This document shows positions 1 through 8,356 of a stretch of DNA of 64,000 bases, in pieces. Source of the DNA: JABFXX01 sp964419605 (GTDB taxonomy: Bacteria; Myxococcota_A; Polyangia; Haliangiales; Haliangiaceae). The notes under the pieces are model-generated. The model saw only the letters and a list, made by a program, of their open reading frames with translations. It was not told the DNA's origin and made no database searches. Where the stretch lies: NCBI GenBank assembly GCA_964419605.1, contig CAYQQM010000001.1:1-64000 (forward strand). Direction: 5' to 3'. Numbering within the stretch: position 1 is the first letter of the stretch; each line of letters starts with the position of its first letter. A program made the position numbers and the translations under genes.

Positions 1-2
1 CT

Positions 3-299
3 AGCGCTGGAGCAGCGCTCGACGCCACCACAGCGATCGCGCTGACCTGGGACCGCGTGGAAACCGCAGACGAAGCTCGACTCAGCGTTGAGAGCGACGA
101 CGTCACCGTGGCAGATACGGGCACATACACCATGTCGCCCCGAACGCTGCGCGCCGACAAAGGCTCAACCAAGACCAACAGAATGCGCGTTACCCGAGTG
201 AATCGCGTCCTGCCCGCGGGTGCAGTCGGCGACTCGTCCGTCTCGGTGGGTGTGGTCAATGAGATCGAAGTCGTTGCCATGCCCTGTCCAAGTTGCTAA
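3..299 (+). CDS. C-terminal part of a hypothetical protein (5' end outside window)
   Basis: The reading frame is open from the window edge and stops with TAA at 297-299. A GTG at 57 is available, but the frame continues upstream without a stop, so this is more likely the tail of a longer protein. The segment is rich in Thr, Val and Ser and ends in a Cys-Pro-Ser-Cys tail, which would suit an extracytoplasmic beta-rich protein. No family is recognised. It converges with the phosphatase gene on the other strand and overlaps its 3' end by four bases. Confidence 0.5.
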   Translation, partial: SAGAALDATTAIALTWDRVETADEARLSVESDDVTVADTGTYTMSPRTLRADKGSTKTNRMRVTRVNRVLPAGAVGDSSVSVGVVNEIEVVAMPCPSC

Positions 300-1072
300 G
301 CGCGTGCGCCGCTCGGTGGAGTAAGGTTCGCGAGGACCACATCGTGAACCCGCCCGTTAGATGCAACGCAGTCTCCGCTTTTCCAGGTGCGGTTTCCCGT
401 CCAATCGGTGAACCGCCCGCCTGCCTCAGCGATGAGGATTGCCGGCGCCGCTAGGTCCCATTCCTTGACCCCGCCTTCGATCCAAACTTCAGCCTGGCCG
501 TCGAGCACCAGAGCGCAGCCGGCTAGGTCGCCGTAACACCGCGTCGACGCGGCGGCGGCTACGAGGGGCGCGAAACCAGGCTGCGCCGCGAACCGTCGCA
601 ACTCGCCGATCGATAGCGTGGCATGAGCCATCTCGGAAATACCGGACACCGCCAACCGAGTGCCATCGTGAAAGGCGCCGCGCCCGCGCGCAGCCCAGTA
701 GGTTTGCGCCTGAGCCGGTAGCGCCATCGCGCCAACGACAAGCTCGCCGCTTACCTCGAGCGCCACCATGGGCCCCCACATGGTGCCTCCGCGCGCAAAC
801 CCACGCGTACCGTCGATAGGGTCCACGATCCAACGAACCTTGCCGCTGCCGCGCTCGCCGCCTTCCTCGCCGAGAATCGCGTGGTCTGGAAATGCGGCGC
901 GAATGACCGCGATGATTTCGTCCTCGGCAGCCCGGTCGGCAGCGGTGACCGGCGTTAAGTCCGGCTTGGTCTCGACCACTACCCCGCGTCGAAGGTGTGT
1001 TAACGCCGCCGCACCTCCAGCGGCCACCGCGTCGCGCGCCACTGCGAGCGCTCTGTCTACGTCGATTTCCAT
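296..1072 (-). CDS. hisN: Inositol monophosphatase family protein, histidinol-phosphatase-like
   Basis: The product of 258 residues is the usual length for the Mg-dependent inositol monophosphatase superfamily. All the hallmark motifs are present: GEEGG near residue 70 (metal ligand Glu), WIVDPIDGT near 82 (metal ligands and catalytic Thr) and EWDLAAPAILIAEAGG near 205. The Arg after DPIDGT and the FARG that follows resemble HisN-type histidinol phosphatases more than true inositol monophosphatases. Such an enzyme would remove phosphate from histidinol phosphate or a similar small substrate in the cytoplasm. The substrate cannot be fixed from sequence alone. It lies 52 bp downstream of the FHA gene on the same strand and may be co-transcribed with it. 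Confidence 0.8.
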   Translation of the reverse strand: MEIDVDRALAVARDAVAAGGAAALTHLRRGVVVETKPDLTPVTAADRAAEDEIIAVIRAAFPDHAILGEEGGERGSGKVRWIVDPIDGTRGFARGGTMWGPMVALEVSGELVVGAMALPAQAQTYWAARGRGAFHDGTRLAVSGISEMAHATLSIGELRRFAAQPGFAPLVAAAASTRCYGDLAGCALVLDGQAEVWIEGGVKEWDLAAPAILIAEAGGRFTDWTGNRTWKSGDCVASNGRVHDVVLANLTPPSGARA

Positions 1073-1124
1073 CGCGGGATACTACAATGAATACGGCAGC
1101 TCGTCTGGCCGGCGGCAGACCGCA

Positions 1125-2264
1125 TTATTGCGCGTTCCACACCGGCAGCTCTCGACGGGCGATCCACGAGGCGAGCGATATGCGCGCCATTCCGAGCCGC
1201 TCCGCCGCTTGATTGACGTTCGGATACATGCGGAGCGCAACTAACCGCAGCGTTGCGGTCTCGATCTTCGCGAGGGAGGACGACTCGTTGTGCAAGATCC
1301 AATCGAGGTCAGCGCGCAGGACATGAAGCGCTTCTTCGCCGCCAAGCTCCGCGACGGCATCACCCGCGTAATCCTTAATAATGTGCCCCAGCTCGAGTTG
1401 CCTGTCCGCCAAAGACGGCACGACGATCGGCGCCGCCAAGTACTTCTTGCCGTCGATGGGCTTATTCGAGCACATGATGAGTCGCACCGTTGCGGTGGGT
1501 TCGACGAGGGCGCCCCAAACGTCGGCAAAGTCGCGAGGTAGGCGCGAGACCCAGACGCAAAGTGTGCCCCCGGCCGCGGCGGCCAGCGCCTCGCCCCCGC
1601 GGGCGAAGTTTTGGGTCCATCGCACCGATTCCGTCGTGCTCTTGCGTTTCGGGTCACACGTGACGAACGGGCGTTCCGCGCCGAACGCCATGCGATGGAT
1701 CGAATGTGCGATCGCGACCGGATCGGACTCCGAGCAGAGTACGATCGCTCCGCGCTGGGAGCTGGTCGCGAGAACGCTGCGCAGCGCATGATCGACCACG
1801 GCTGTGCGGTCATTGGTCCATCCCAGGATGCGTGCCAAAAACGTTCGCAGCGCGATCGAACGTGCGCTCTCAGCGATCAAGATGAACTTGCGCCCCAACC
1901 CAATCTCGGTGCCGGCGCGCACCGCGGCCGACTCGCAGCGTTGGCCGTGGATCCAAAGGCCGTTTTTGCTGTTGTTGTCGAAGATCTTCCAGTCGCCACC
2001 GTCGAAAACAAGCCGAGCGTGGGTGCTGGAGACCAGCTGATCCGGATCGGAGACTCGGATGTCACAGCCGCTCGCAGTCCCGATTGTAAGCTCGATCGTC
2101 CTCCGCACTCCCTGTTCGGACTCGCCCGGGCGCGGAAGCAGCTTGAGCCAGTCACTGCCCCACCGACGCACGCGGATGAGTTCGTCCGATGGCGCCGTAT
2201 CCTTTGCGACCGGGTCTGTCATCGTGGAGTACGTGGTCATCGGCGCGCACGTTATACGCTGCAA
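1125..2264 (-). CDS. FHA-domain regulator with degenerate AAA-like core and Fis-type HTH
   Basis: The 379-residue protein starts with a forkhead-associated fold (about residues 40-130) containing the STHARL and NNSKNGLWI segments typical of phosphothreonine-binding FHA domains. The middle resembles the sigma54-activator ATPase layout but has lost a recognisable Walker A and the GAFTGA loop, so ATP-driven sigma54 activation is unlikely. The C-terminus (NQAAERLGMARISLASWI) is a Fis-type helix-turn-helix. This layout is common in myxobacteria, where a Ser/Thr kinase signals to a DNA-binding protein. The true start may be the Met at 2240. It is divergent from the operon starting at 2478 and is a good candidate to control it. 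Confidence 0.7.
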   Translation of the reverse strand: MQRITCAPMTTYSTMTDPVAKDTAPSDELIRVRRWGSDWLKLLPRPGESEQGVRRTIELTIGTASGCDIRVSDPDQLVSSTHARLVFDGGDWKIFDNNSKNGLWIHGQRCESAAVRAGTEIGLGRKFILIAESARSIALRTFLARILGWTNDRTAVVDHALRSVLATSSQRGAIVLCSESDPVAIAHSIHRMAFGAERPFVTCDPKRKSTTESVRWTQNFARGGEALAAAAGGTLCVWVSRLPRDFADVWGALVEPTATVRLIMCSNKPIDGKKYLAAPIVVPSLADRQLELGHIIKDYAGDAVAELGGEEALHVLRADLDWILHNESSSLAKIETATLRLVALRMYPNVNQAAERLGMARISLASWIARRELPVWNAQ

Positions 2265-2314
2265 ACCCGAGGAACTGCATCTTGCTCAACCACGCCAGAC
2301 CGGGAACGCCAGCA

Positions 2315-2388
2315 CAGCATCAGGTCCCTGATAAGTCCGATGCTGCCAAACAGTGCAGCATCAGGCTGGGACGAGGCGCTGATGCTGC
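2315..2388. promoter_or_regulatory. Cluster of CAGCATCAG inverted repeats, candidate operator
   Basis: The divergent intergenic region holds CAGCATCAG at 2315-2323 and 2356-2364, its complement CTGATGCTG at 2379-2387, and a partial complement GATGCTG at 2339-2345. The last two full copies form a perfect 10-bp inverted repeat (2355-2364 with 2379-2388) around a 14-nt spacer. Position and symmetry fit a binding site for the adjacent HTH regulator or an RNA hairpin in the leader of the downstream operon. No -35/-10 pair could be assigned with confidence. Confidence 0.45.
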
Positions 2389-2477
2389 GAAGAAAGTAGC
2401 GCTAAGCTCAGAAAGATAGGGAGGTTTTGGGGCCTACCGGGACGTAGAATGCGGCGACCCCACATGGAGCAACCCCG

Positions 2478-2909
2478 ATGAACGAACGCCAGTTCGACTA
2501 CCCCAGCGGCCGACTCACTCGCCGCCGCTCGCGCAAGGTCGCGGATGCTGCGCCGATATTCGAGCCCACCGACACCATGAGGCCCGCTACAGCCCCGCAA
2601 ACGCAAATCCCCTGCGAGGTGCTGCTCCCCGCGCCGATTGAGAGCGAAATTCTCGCCGTCCTCGACAGTGCCGTCGACGGTGAGACGATCGCCATGACCT
2701 ACCAACGCCGCGAGCACGAGCTTCGAGGTGTATTTGCACGCCTCACCGTGGCCGAGAGCCGCGGTCTGCAACGGCGGCTCTCGATACCCGCTCCGGGCGA
2801 CGTGCTCGCGGCCCGCTTTAATGGCATGATCGCAGAGCGATGCCAGCGCCTTCTCGCCTTTCTTGGCGACGCGCGGCGACGCGAAGCTCTCGGCAGGCGG
2901 CAGGGATGA
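2478..2909 (+). CDS. Small hypothetical protein heading the eCIS-ATPase operon
   Basis: The 143-residue protein has a basic, disordered N-terminus (about 1-45) and a charged helical C-terminal half (about 50-140) with many Arg, Glu and Leu residues. No signal peptide or membrane segment is visible, so it is probably cytoplasmic. It is the first gene of a plus-strand series leading to an AAA+ ATPase and is followed after 63 bp by a large hypothetical protein. An adaptor or chaperone role would fit, but no family is recognised. Confidence 0.6.
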   Translation: MNERQFDYPSGRLTRRRSRKVADAAPIFEPTDTMRPATAPQTQIPCEVLLPAPIESEILAVLDSAVDGETIAMTYQRREHELRGVFARLTVAESRGLQRRLSIPAPGDVLAARFNGMIAERCQRLLAFLGDARRREALGRRQG

Positions 2910-2972
2910 TCGGCGGCGAAACTTCGTGCAACGACATGGACCCAAGGTTGGATCCGGTCAGGCGGTGCGGCG

Positions 2973-4730
2973 GTGTCTAACGGCACCACATTTGAGGCGG
3001 CGCCCAAGCGCGAACACGATCCGTTCGAGCCGAAGCAGCCGGACGTGTGCAGTCCCGAGCCGCAGGGCAGACTCGGGGCCGTGTGGCCGATCGTCATTCC
3101 CGAACAGGTGGTTGGCAGTGTGCATCAGTTCGAGTTTCCGGCGCCGCGGAACCTCAGCCCGCTAGGCGCGTTCGGCGTTGTCTCGATGGATGGCTCCGGC
3201 GACCTGAAGGCTGGCTGGGGCGTCCCCGCGGCGGTGCCCGGGATGGGGACCGGGCCGCTCAGGGTCACGTACGCGCCCACGAGCGCCGGCGTGCAGCGGT
3301 CGACACTGACGCTGGTTATGAAGTGGGAGGATGGGCACGTCGAGCAAAGAACGATCCAGGTCGTGGCGCAGGCGCGCAGCCTGAACGACCTCACAGCGTC
3401 AGAGGTGGCGATTCGCCAGGCCAACCGCGAGCAGCCGAAGCCGGCGGTCGAGCAGAAGGCCCCGGATCGCAGTCTTACTGCCGACGGGAAAGAGAGCTGG
3501 GATAACGTCAAGCTCGCGTACGGGCAATTGATGGGTGAACAACGCGGGGGCATCGACCTGGTCGAGCGCGAGTCGCAGAAGTTTAAGCCGAAGCCCGCCG
3601 AGCGCTCAGCCTGGCAAGACATCGCGGAGCTCGCCTTCCAACTGGGTACCGGCGCGATTGGTGGGTTGGCCGCTAAGTTTGTCGCGTCGCGGGTTTCCAA
3701 AGCTCTGGTCGGCGCTGAGCAGCTGGCCAAGGCTGCCAAGGACGGTGATTTGGAAATCGCGGCGGCCGAAAAGGTCGCGCTCGCCGCCAAAGGCAGCCCA
3801 GTGGACGCGCGCTTGGCTGACCAAGCGGTGATCGCCAAGAAGGTTGGCAACTTTGCGAGGCAGGATGCAGCTGTGCACTCCGCGTTTGTCGAAGGCGAGA
3901 TCAGCAGCCTGACGAGTGCAGCAGTGTCGAAGGTGTTCGCGACCGTGGCGAGCGAGATTCGTGGCCTAAACGCGTCCGGCGCAGACGGCACCGGTGCTTC
4001 GCCGGCCTCAGCGGATGCGGAATTGGCGTTCTTTTCAGAACAGTTCTCAATGAACCGCGCATTGCAGAGGACCGGGGGGGAACGACTCAACGCGCTCGTC
4101 GCAGAGCAGATCAAGCGCCATCCCGACATCGCTCCGAGTATCTTAAACGGCATCGCCCAGGGGTTCGACGACGCTGTCAACGCACAAGCCAAGCAGAAGC
4201 AGGCGACCATCACAGCGGCGCAGTTCATGACGTATCTGGCGCGGACCAATCTCGGGGCCGAAACCATCAACACGCCGCATGGCTCCGAAGTCGTGACGGA
4301 TATGTCGTTGCAGCGTTCGCACGGCGATTCGGTGCTGGAGCCTGCTCCGCTTTCGGCCGGCGTGCTCGAAATCGTCTGTGACTACCAGTATGGCGGAAAC
4401 GTCCGCGTCAATGATGCGCGTGCGAACCAGGTATCGCACCTGATCGTCAACCGGCTTCTCGACCAGCACCTCGCGCACTCGGGGATCCCGATTCGGGTAT
4501 CGATCCATGGGGGGTTAACAATGATCACACGCGATGAAGCGGGACGCGTACGCATCAAAGGTCTGCCGATGGTCGGCGCACCCTATCGCGAAGAACAGAG
4601 GATCCAAGAGGCGGAGCGCATCCTCCACATCGTTTTTTCGAAGTCGCTGAAGGACTGGGGCGTGGCGCAGATTCATACCAATGACGCCTCGCAAGGGCCC
4701 GATCCGAAACCAGCGAAGAGGCACGCATGA
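2973..4730 (+). CDS. Large hypothetical protein with N-terminal Ig-like domain
   Basis: This 585-residue product starts at GTG. Residues about 25-130 look like a beta-sandwich of the ASH/Hydin type (the PLRVTYAPTSAGVQRSTLTL stretch is characteristic). A helical, Ala-rich middle follows with a Gly/Ala hydrophobic stretch near 210-235, then a mixed alpha/beta C-terminal region (about 440-585) that I do not recognise. No export signal is present. It overlaps the next gene by ATGA, so translation is coupled. Beside an eCIS-type ATPase it could be a loaded cargo or a structural accessory protein; this is inference. The last 30 or so codons were copied downstream in a tandem duplication (see 5507-5608). 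Confidence 0.65.
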   Translation: MSNGTTFEAAPKREHDPFEPKQPDVCSPEPQGRLGAVWPIVIPEQVVGSVHQFEFPAPRNLSPLGAFGVVSMDGSGDLKAGWGVPAAVPGMGTGPLRVTYAPTSAGVQRSTLTLVMKWEDGHVEQRTIQVVAQARSLNDLTASEVAIRQANREQPKPAVEQKAPDRSLTADGKESWDNVKLAYGQLMGEQRGGIDLVERESQKFKPKPAERSAWQDIAELAFQLGTGAIGGLAAKFVASRVSKALVGAEQLAKAAKDGDLEIAAAEKVALAAKGSPVDARLADQAVIAKKVGNFARQDAAVHSAFVEGEISSLTSAAVSKVFATVASEIRGLNASGADGTGASPASADAELAFFSEQFSMNRALQRTGGERLNALVAEQIKRHPDIAPSILNGIAQGFDDAVNAQAKQKQATITAAQFMTYLARTNLGAETINTPHGSEVVTDMSLQRSHGDSVLEPAPLSAGVLEIVCDYQYGGNVRVNDARANQVSHLIVNRLLDQHLAHSGIPIRVSIHGGLTMITRDEAGRVRIKGLPMVGAPYREEQRIQEAERILHIVFSKSLKDWGVAQIHTNDASQGPDPKPAKRHA

Positions 4731-5506
4731 ATCGATATGTCGCCTCCTTCGCTATGTGCTTCGTCGCCGCGAGTTGTTCGAAACGAAACGACTCTGGAGC
4801 CGGATCCCCAAGCGCCAGATCTGACGTCGGTGTTCCGGTCGAGCTAACCCTGCCCAAAGAGAACATGGCAAACATCCCAGCGGGGAGCTACCCGTTGAGC
4901 GACCCGGTGTTCGCGTCGGACAGCGCTGGCGCATGTTCAACGGAGACATTGACCAAAGTGGGAGCACTCGCAAAGCGCTATCCATGGCCTGATCGGCCGC
5001 AGGACGTCGCTGCGTTCGCGATCGACAAGCGACCCGTATCCTGTGCGGATTATCAAGTTTGTATCACTCAGAGATCCTGTTGGGGAAAACCGCCGGACGT
5101 GTGCTGGGGAAATCGCGCGCGGGTGACGCTCGAACAGGCCATCGCGTACTGTCAGTGGAGGGGAGCCAAGCTACCCACGTTGCAGCAATGGCAAGCGGCA
5201 GTCCGAGGGCCAACGGGGAAAGTGTCCGCCTCATGCGACGCGCACAAGAGTGCAGCGGATGATGATTGCACGATCACGAACGACGCTGGGGTGACCACGA
5301 GCGCGAGTTGGGACGCAAGCGAGTTCACACGCACCATGGCGTGCTGGCCCGCCGACGAAGACGAGCGCCGAGGACTGCGTGCTCTCGAGGTGGCACCATC
5401 GAAACTCCAGCTGAATATGTTTGTTCCGTTCGATCCTCAGAGTCGTCGCGCCGTGTGGAGCGGATTCCGCTGCGTACGTAGCGAAGCCGAGGCGACGAAG
5501 CCGTGA
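4727..5506 (+). CDS. Formylglycine-enzyme-like (SUMF1 fold) lipoprotein, copy 1
   Basis: The 259-residue protein has a lipoprotein signal peptide with Cys about residue 17 (VAASC). The body carries SUMF1/FGE-fold hallmarks: AFAIDKRPVSCADYQVC (family pattern: an xxD/YEVT-like strand followed by the substrate helix), AIAYCQWRGAKLPT and a C-terminal GFRCVRS. Many Cys residues suggest disulphides outside the cytoplasm. The true FGE active-site Cys pair is not recognisable, so this is probably a binding or scaffold protein rather than a sulfatase activator. It overlaps the upstream gene by ATGA. The adjacent gene at 5609 is a diverged tandem duplicate. Confidence 0.75.
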   Translation: MNRYVASFAMCFVAASCSKRNDSGAGSPSARSDVGVPVELTLPKENMANIPAGSYPLSDPVFASDSAGACSTETLTKVGALAKRYPWPDRPQDVAAFAIDKRPVSCADYQVCITQRSCWGKPPDVCWGNRARVTLEQAIAYCQWRGAKLPTLQQWQAAVRGPTGKVSASCDAHKSAADDDCTITNDAGVTTSASWDASEFTRTMACWPADEDERRGLRALEVAPSKLQLNMFVPFDPQSRRAVWSGFRCVRSEAEATKP

Positions 5507-5608
5507 TCGTCCACAGCATCTTGCCGAAACCGCTCAAGGCCTGGGGCGTGGCGCAGACTCATACCAATGACGCCTAGCAAGGCCCCGATCCAAAGTACCG
5601 AGGATGCA
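5507..5608 (+). other. Relic of the upstream gene's 3' end left by tandem duplication
   Basis: The spacer between the two FGE-like genes is a diverged copy of about 4632-4726, the last codons of the 585-residue protein. Shared stretches include GGCGTGGCGCAGA and CATACCAATGACGCCT. In the copy a TAG follows ATGACGCC, so it no longer encodes the protein tail. The duplicated unit therefore spanned the end of gene 2973-4730 plus the whole first lipoprotein gene. Confidence 0.8.
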
Positions 5609-6367
5609 ATGAATCGACATATCGCTATCATCGCAATGAGTCTCGTGGGCGCGGGTTGTTCGGACAGAGACGGGGGCCGGCCCGGCGCGGGCATCGACCC
5701 AGATGCGCAGCGGTCCAACTACAGCATGGCCCGCGTTCCGGCGTGGCTCTACAATTTGACCGATCCGGTGTTCGCGCCCAATAGCAGCGGCGCATGTTCA
5801 CCAGAGACGATGGACAATGTGAAGCCGATCGCCGGGCGCAACACCTGGCTGGATCGGCCGCAGTACCTCGCCGGCTTCGCGATCGACAAGCGACCCGTAT
5901 CGTGTGCGGAGTATCAAGTATGTGTGACTCGGAACGCGTGTCGGGGAAACCCACCCAACTCGTGCAACGGAAATCGCGCACATGTGACGCTCGATCAGGC
6001 TATCGCGTACTGTCGGTGGAGGGGCGCGAAGCTACCCACGTTGCAGCAATGGCAAGCCGCCGTTCGAGGGATCAACGGAAAGGAGTCCGCGCCATGCGAC
6101 GATCCCAATACTGCAGTAGATGCTGAGTGCAGCATCACCAACGACGCAGGGGTAACCACGGCCACGGGCTGGGACGCCAGTGAGTTTACTCGGACCATGG
6201 CCTGCTGGCCTGCCGAAGCCGGCGAGCGCGAGGGTTTGCGTCAACTCCGCGTTGCCCCGTTGAGACTCCAGCTAAACGTGTTTGTACCATTCGACCCCAA
6301 AGATCCTCGCCCAAAGTGGATGGGGTTCCGCTGTGCGCGCGACGAAGCTGGGGCGGCGAATCCATGA
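5609..6367 (+). CDS. Formylglycine-enzyme-like (SUMF1 fold) lipoprotein, copy 2
   Basis: The 252-residue product is a paralogue of the previous lipoprotein along its whole length, sharing FAIDKRPVSCA, WRGAKLPTLQQWQAAVRG, DASEFTRTMACWPA and NVFVPFDP segments. Comparison fixes the start at the ATG at 5609 (MNRHIAII) rather than the in-frame ATG at 5567, which falls in the duplicated relic. The lipobox is VGAGC. As in copy 1, catalytic FGE cysteines are not evident. It overlaps the AAA+ gene by ATGA, so the stoichiometry of lipoprotein and ATPase may be linked through coupled translation. Confidence 0.78.
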   Translation: MNRHIAIIAMSLVGAGCSDRDGGRPGAGIDPDAQRSNYSMARVPAWLYNLTDPVFAPNSSGACSPETMDNVKPIAGRNTWLDRPQYLAGFAIDKRPVSCAEYQVCVTRNACRGNPPNSCNGNRAHVTLDQAIAYCRWRGAKLPTLQQWQAAVRGINGKESAPCDDPNTAVDAECSITNDAGVTTATGWDASEFTRTMACWPAEAGEREGLRQLRVAPLRLQLNVFVPFDPKDPRPKWMGFRCARDEAGAANP

Positions 6368-8325
6368 CGGAATCCCCCGCCATCGACGAGCTGTGCGACC
6401 GGATCGACTGGATCGCCGCACTCGTCGCGCTGCGCACCGCGACCGACGACCCGGGTCGCGCGGGGGCGACGGAGAGACTCATCGACGCTCAAGTCCGCGT
6501 CGCCGCGAGGCCACAGGCAACCACTCGCCACGCGCTGTTGCGCGAGCGGATCGGGCTATCCGAGACCGAGCTTCAGGTGGTGTGGCTGCTTGCAGCGCTG
6601 GCGATCGACTCCCGCACGAAACAGGCGTTGCTGGCGCAGAACGTCGTCGGTCCGGCCGCAACCATCGAGACGTTGCGCCGACTGGTCTACGGCGAGCGCC
6701 CGAGCCAGCTGGGGTGGAGTGAGCTCGCTGCCGACGGCCCGTTGCGGCGTCTCGCGATCCTCGAGCGCAACGATAGCCAGCCGAACGACAGTCCCGAGAC
6801 CCGTTGGATCTGGACCCTTGCTCCTCGCGTGCTCGCATGGCTGCACGGGGACGACCGCGTCGATCCGTCGCTGAGCGCGCTCGTTCAGATCCCGCCGCCG
6901 GCTCCGCCAGCCGAAGACCTTGCACTTCCTGCCCAGGCGCTTGCCGAAACGCGAAAGGCCATGAAGGGTACGGCATCAACCATTGTGGTCGCTGGAGCTG
7001 CGCATCTCGGGCGGCGCACGATGTTGGTTTCCCTCGCAGCGGAGCTGGGCATCAATACGTTGTGCGTCGACTGCACAAAATTCCACAGCGATCCGGGGGC
7101 TCTCGGCGCACAGCTCCGGGCGATCGCGCGCGAGTGCTGCCTTCTCGAGCGGGTTCCGATTCTGGTCGGCATCGATGCCTTGACCGGCGAAACCCAGGCC
7201 GATCCGCGGCTCGAACTCGTGGGGCGCGAGTTGGTAGCGCATCTTCGCACGAATGTGCTCGCGACTTCGGCGCCACAACGGCCGACAACGCGTTGGAACC
7301 GACCGACGATCGTGGTCGAGCTCGATCCTCCTACCTCCGAACAGCGCGCGCGGGTTTGGGGCGCCGCGCTAGGCGATAGCAACGATGGGGAAGCCATGCA
7401 GCTCGCGCGCATGTATCCGCTCGCGCCGGCGATGATCCACCACGCTGCGCTCGCGGCACGTGCGCGAGCAGGCGGAGAAGCGATTCAAGCCGCCGATCTT
7501 GCAGCAGGGATCCGCTCCGTGCTCGACGATCGCCTCGGCCACCTCGCGCGGCGGATCGTCGTCCACCAGACCTGGGACGACCTTGTTTTGCCGGACGACC
7601 AGATGGAATCGATCATCGACCTCGCTGCCCGCGTTCGCGAAACTGCGCGCGTTTACGAGGACTGGGGCTTCGGCCGCAAGGTCGGAAAAGGCCTCGGCGT
7701 GTCTGCGCTATTCTCGGGACCGCCCGGCACGGGCAAAACCATGGTCGCCGCATTGATCGCGCGCGACCTTGGACTGGAGCTATTCCAGGTGGATCTCGCG
7801 AAGGTCGTCTCGAAATGGATCGGCGAGAGCGAGCGAAACCTCGGAAAGCTGTTCGACGCGGCCGAGGCCGGACACGCGATCTTGTTGTTCGACGAAGCCG
7901 ATGCACTGTTCGGAAAGCGTACCGAGGTCAAATCGAGCAACGATCGCTACGCGAACCTCGAAACGAATTACCTGCTCCAGCGGCTGGAATCGTTCACAGG
8001 CGTGTGTCTGTTGACCACCAACCACGAGAGCAACATCGACCCTGCGTTTCAACGTCGGCTATCGCTGCACCTGCGTTTTGAGCTCCCCAATGTCGCCGAG
8101 CGCAACCGTTTGTGGCGGTCGATGCTCACCACGTCGGCTCCCATCGACGGCAATGTGGATGTTGCGCAACTCGCGCAGCGCTTCGAGCTCTCCGGCGGCT
8201 CGATCCGCAACGCAGCATTGCGGGCGGCGTTCTACGCCGCGGACATGCAAACGGCGTTGACGATGCCCCTGCTCGAGCGCGCTGCGCAGCTCGAACTCGA
8301 AGCGCTCGGCAAGATCGTTTGGTAA
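6364..8325 (+). CDS. AAA+ ATPase of the type found with extracellular contractile injection systems
   Basis: The protein of 653 residues is cytoplasmic. An N-terminal helical region (about 1-170, with LSETELQVVWLLAAL) and a degenerate ATPase-like module (about 190-390) precede an intact AAA+ core: Walker A GPPGTGKT near 451, a KWIGESERNL pore-loop segment, Walker B LLFDEADALF near 508, sensor 1 TTNHE and the paired Arg of FQRRLS. This architecture is typical of the ATPase encoded in eCIS loci (phage-tail-like injection particles). The start at 6364 is chosen because it overlaps the upstream stop as ATGA; an in-frame ATG at 6316 lies inside the previous gene. No sheath, tube or baseplate gene is in the window, so the link to eCIS rests on family resemblance. 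Confidence 0.8.
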   Translation: MTESPAIDELCDRIDWIAALVALRTATDDPGRAGATERLIDAQVRVAARPQATTRHALLRERIGLSETELQVVWLLAALAIDSRTKQALLAQNVVGPAATIETLRRLVYGERPSQLGWSELAADGPLRRLAILERNDSQPNDSPETRWIWTLAPRVLAWLHGDDRVDPSLSALVQIPPPAPPAEDLALPAQALAETRKAMKGTASTIVVAGAAHLGRRTMLVSLAAELGINTLCVDCTKFHSDPGALGAQLRAIARECCLLERVPILVGIDALTGETQADPRLELVGRELVAHLRTNVLATSAPQRPTTRWNRPTIVVELDPPTSEQRARVWGAALGDSNDGEAMQLARMYPLAPAMIHHAALAARARAGGEAIQAADLAAGIRSVLDDRLGHLARRIVVHQTWDDLVLPDDQMESIIDLAARVRETARVYEDWGFGRKVGKGLGVSALFSGPPGTGKTMVAALIARDLGLELFQVDLAKVVSKWIGESERNLGKLFDAAEAGHAILLFDEADALFGKRTEVKSSNDRYANLETNYLLQRLESFTGVCLLTTNHESNIDPAFQRRLSLHLRFELPNVAERNRLWRSMLTTSAPIDGNVDVAQLAQRFELSGGSIRNAALRAAFYAADMQTALTMPLLERAAQLELEALGKIVW

Positions 8326-8356
8326 CCCAGCGAATAACTCCGCCGATCGGACTTCG

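Noticed and set aside
3125..4273. 382-codon minus-strand open frame
   Set aside because: Ser/Ala/Cys-rich shadow of the 585-residue gene, with no domain or signal and against the direction of the operon.
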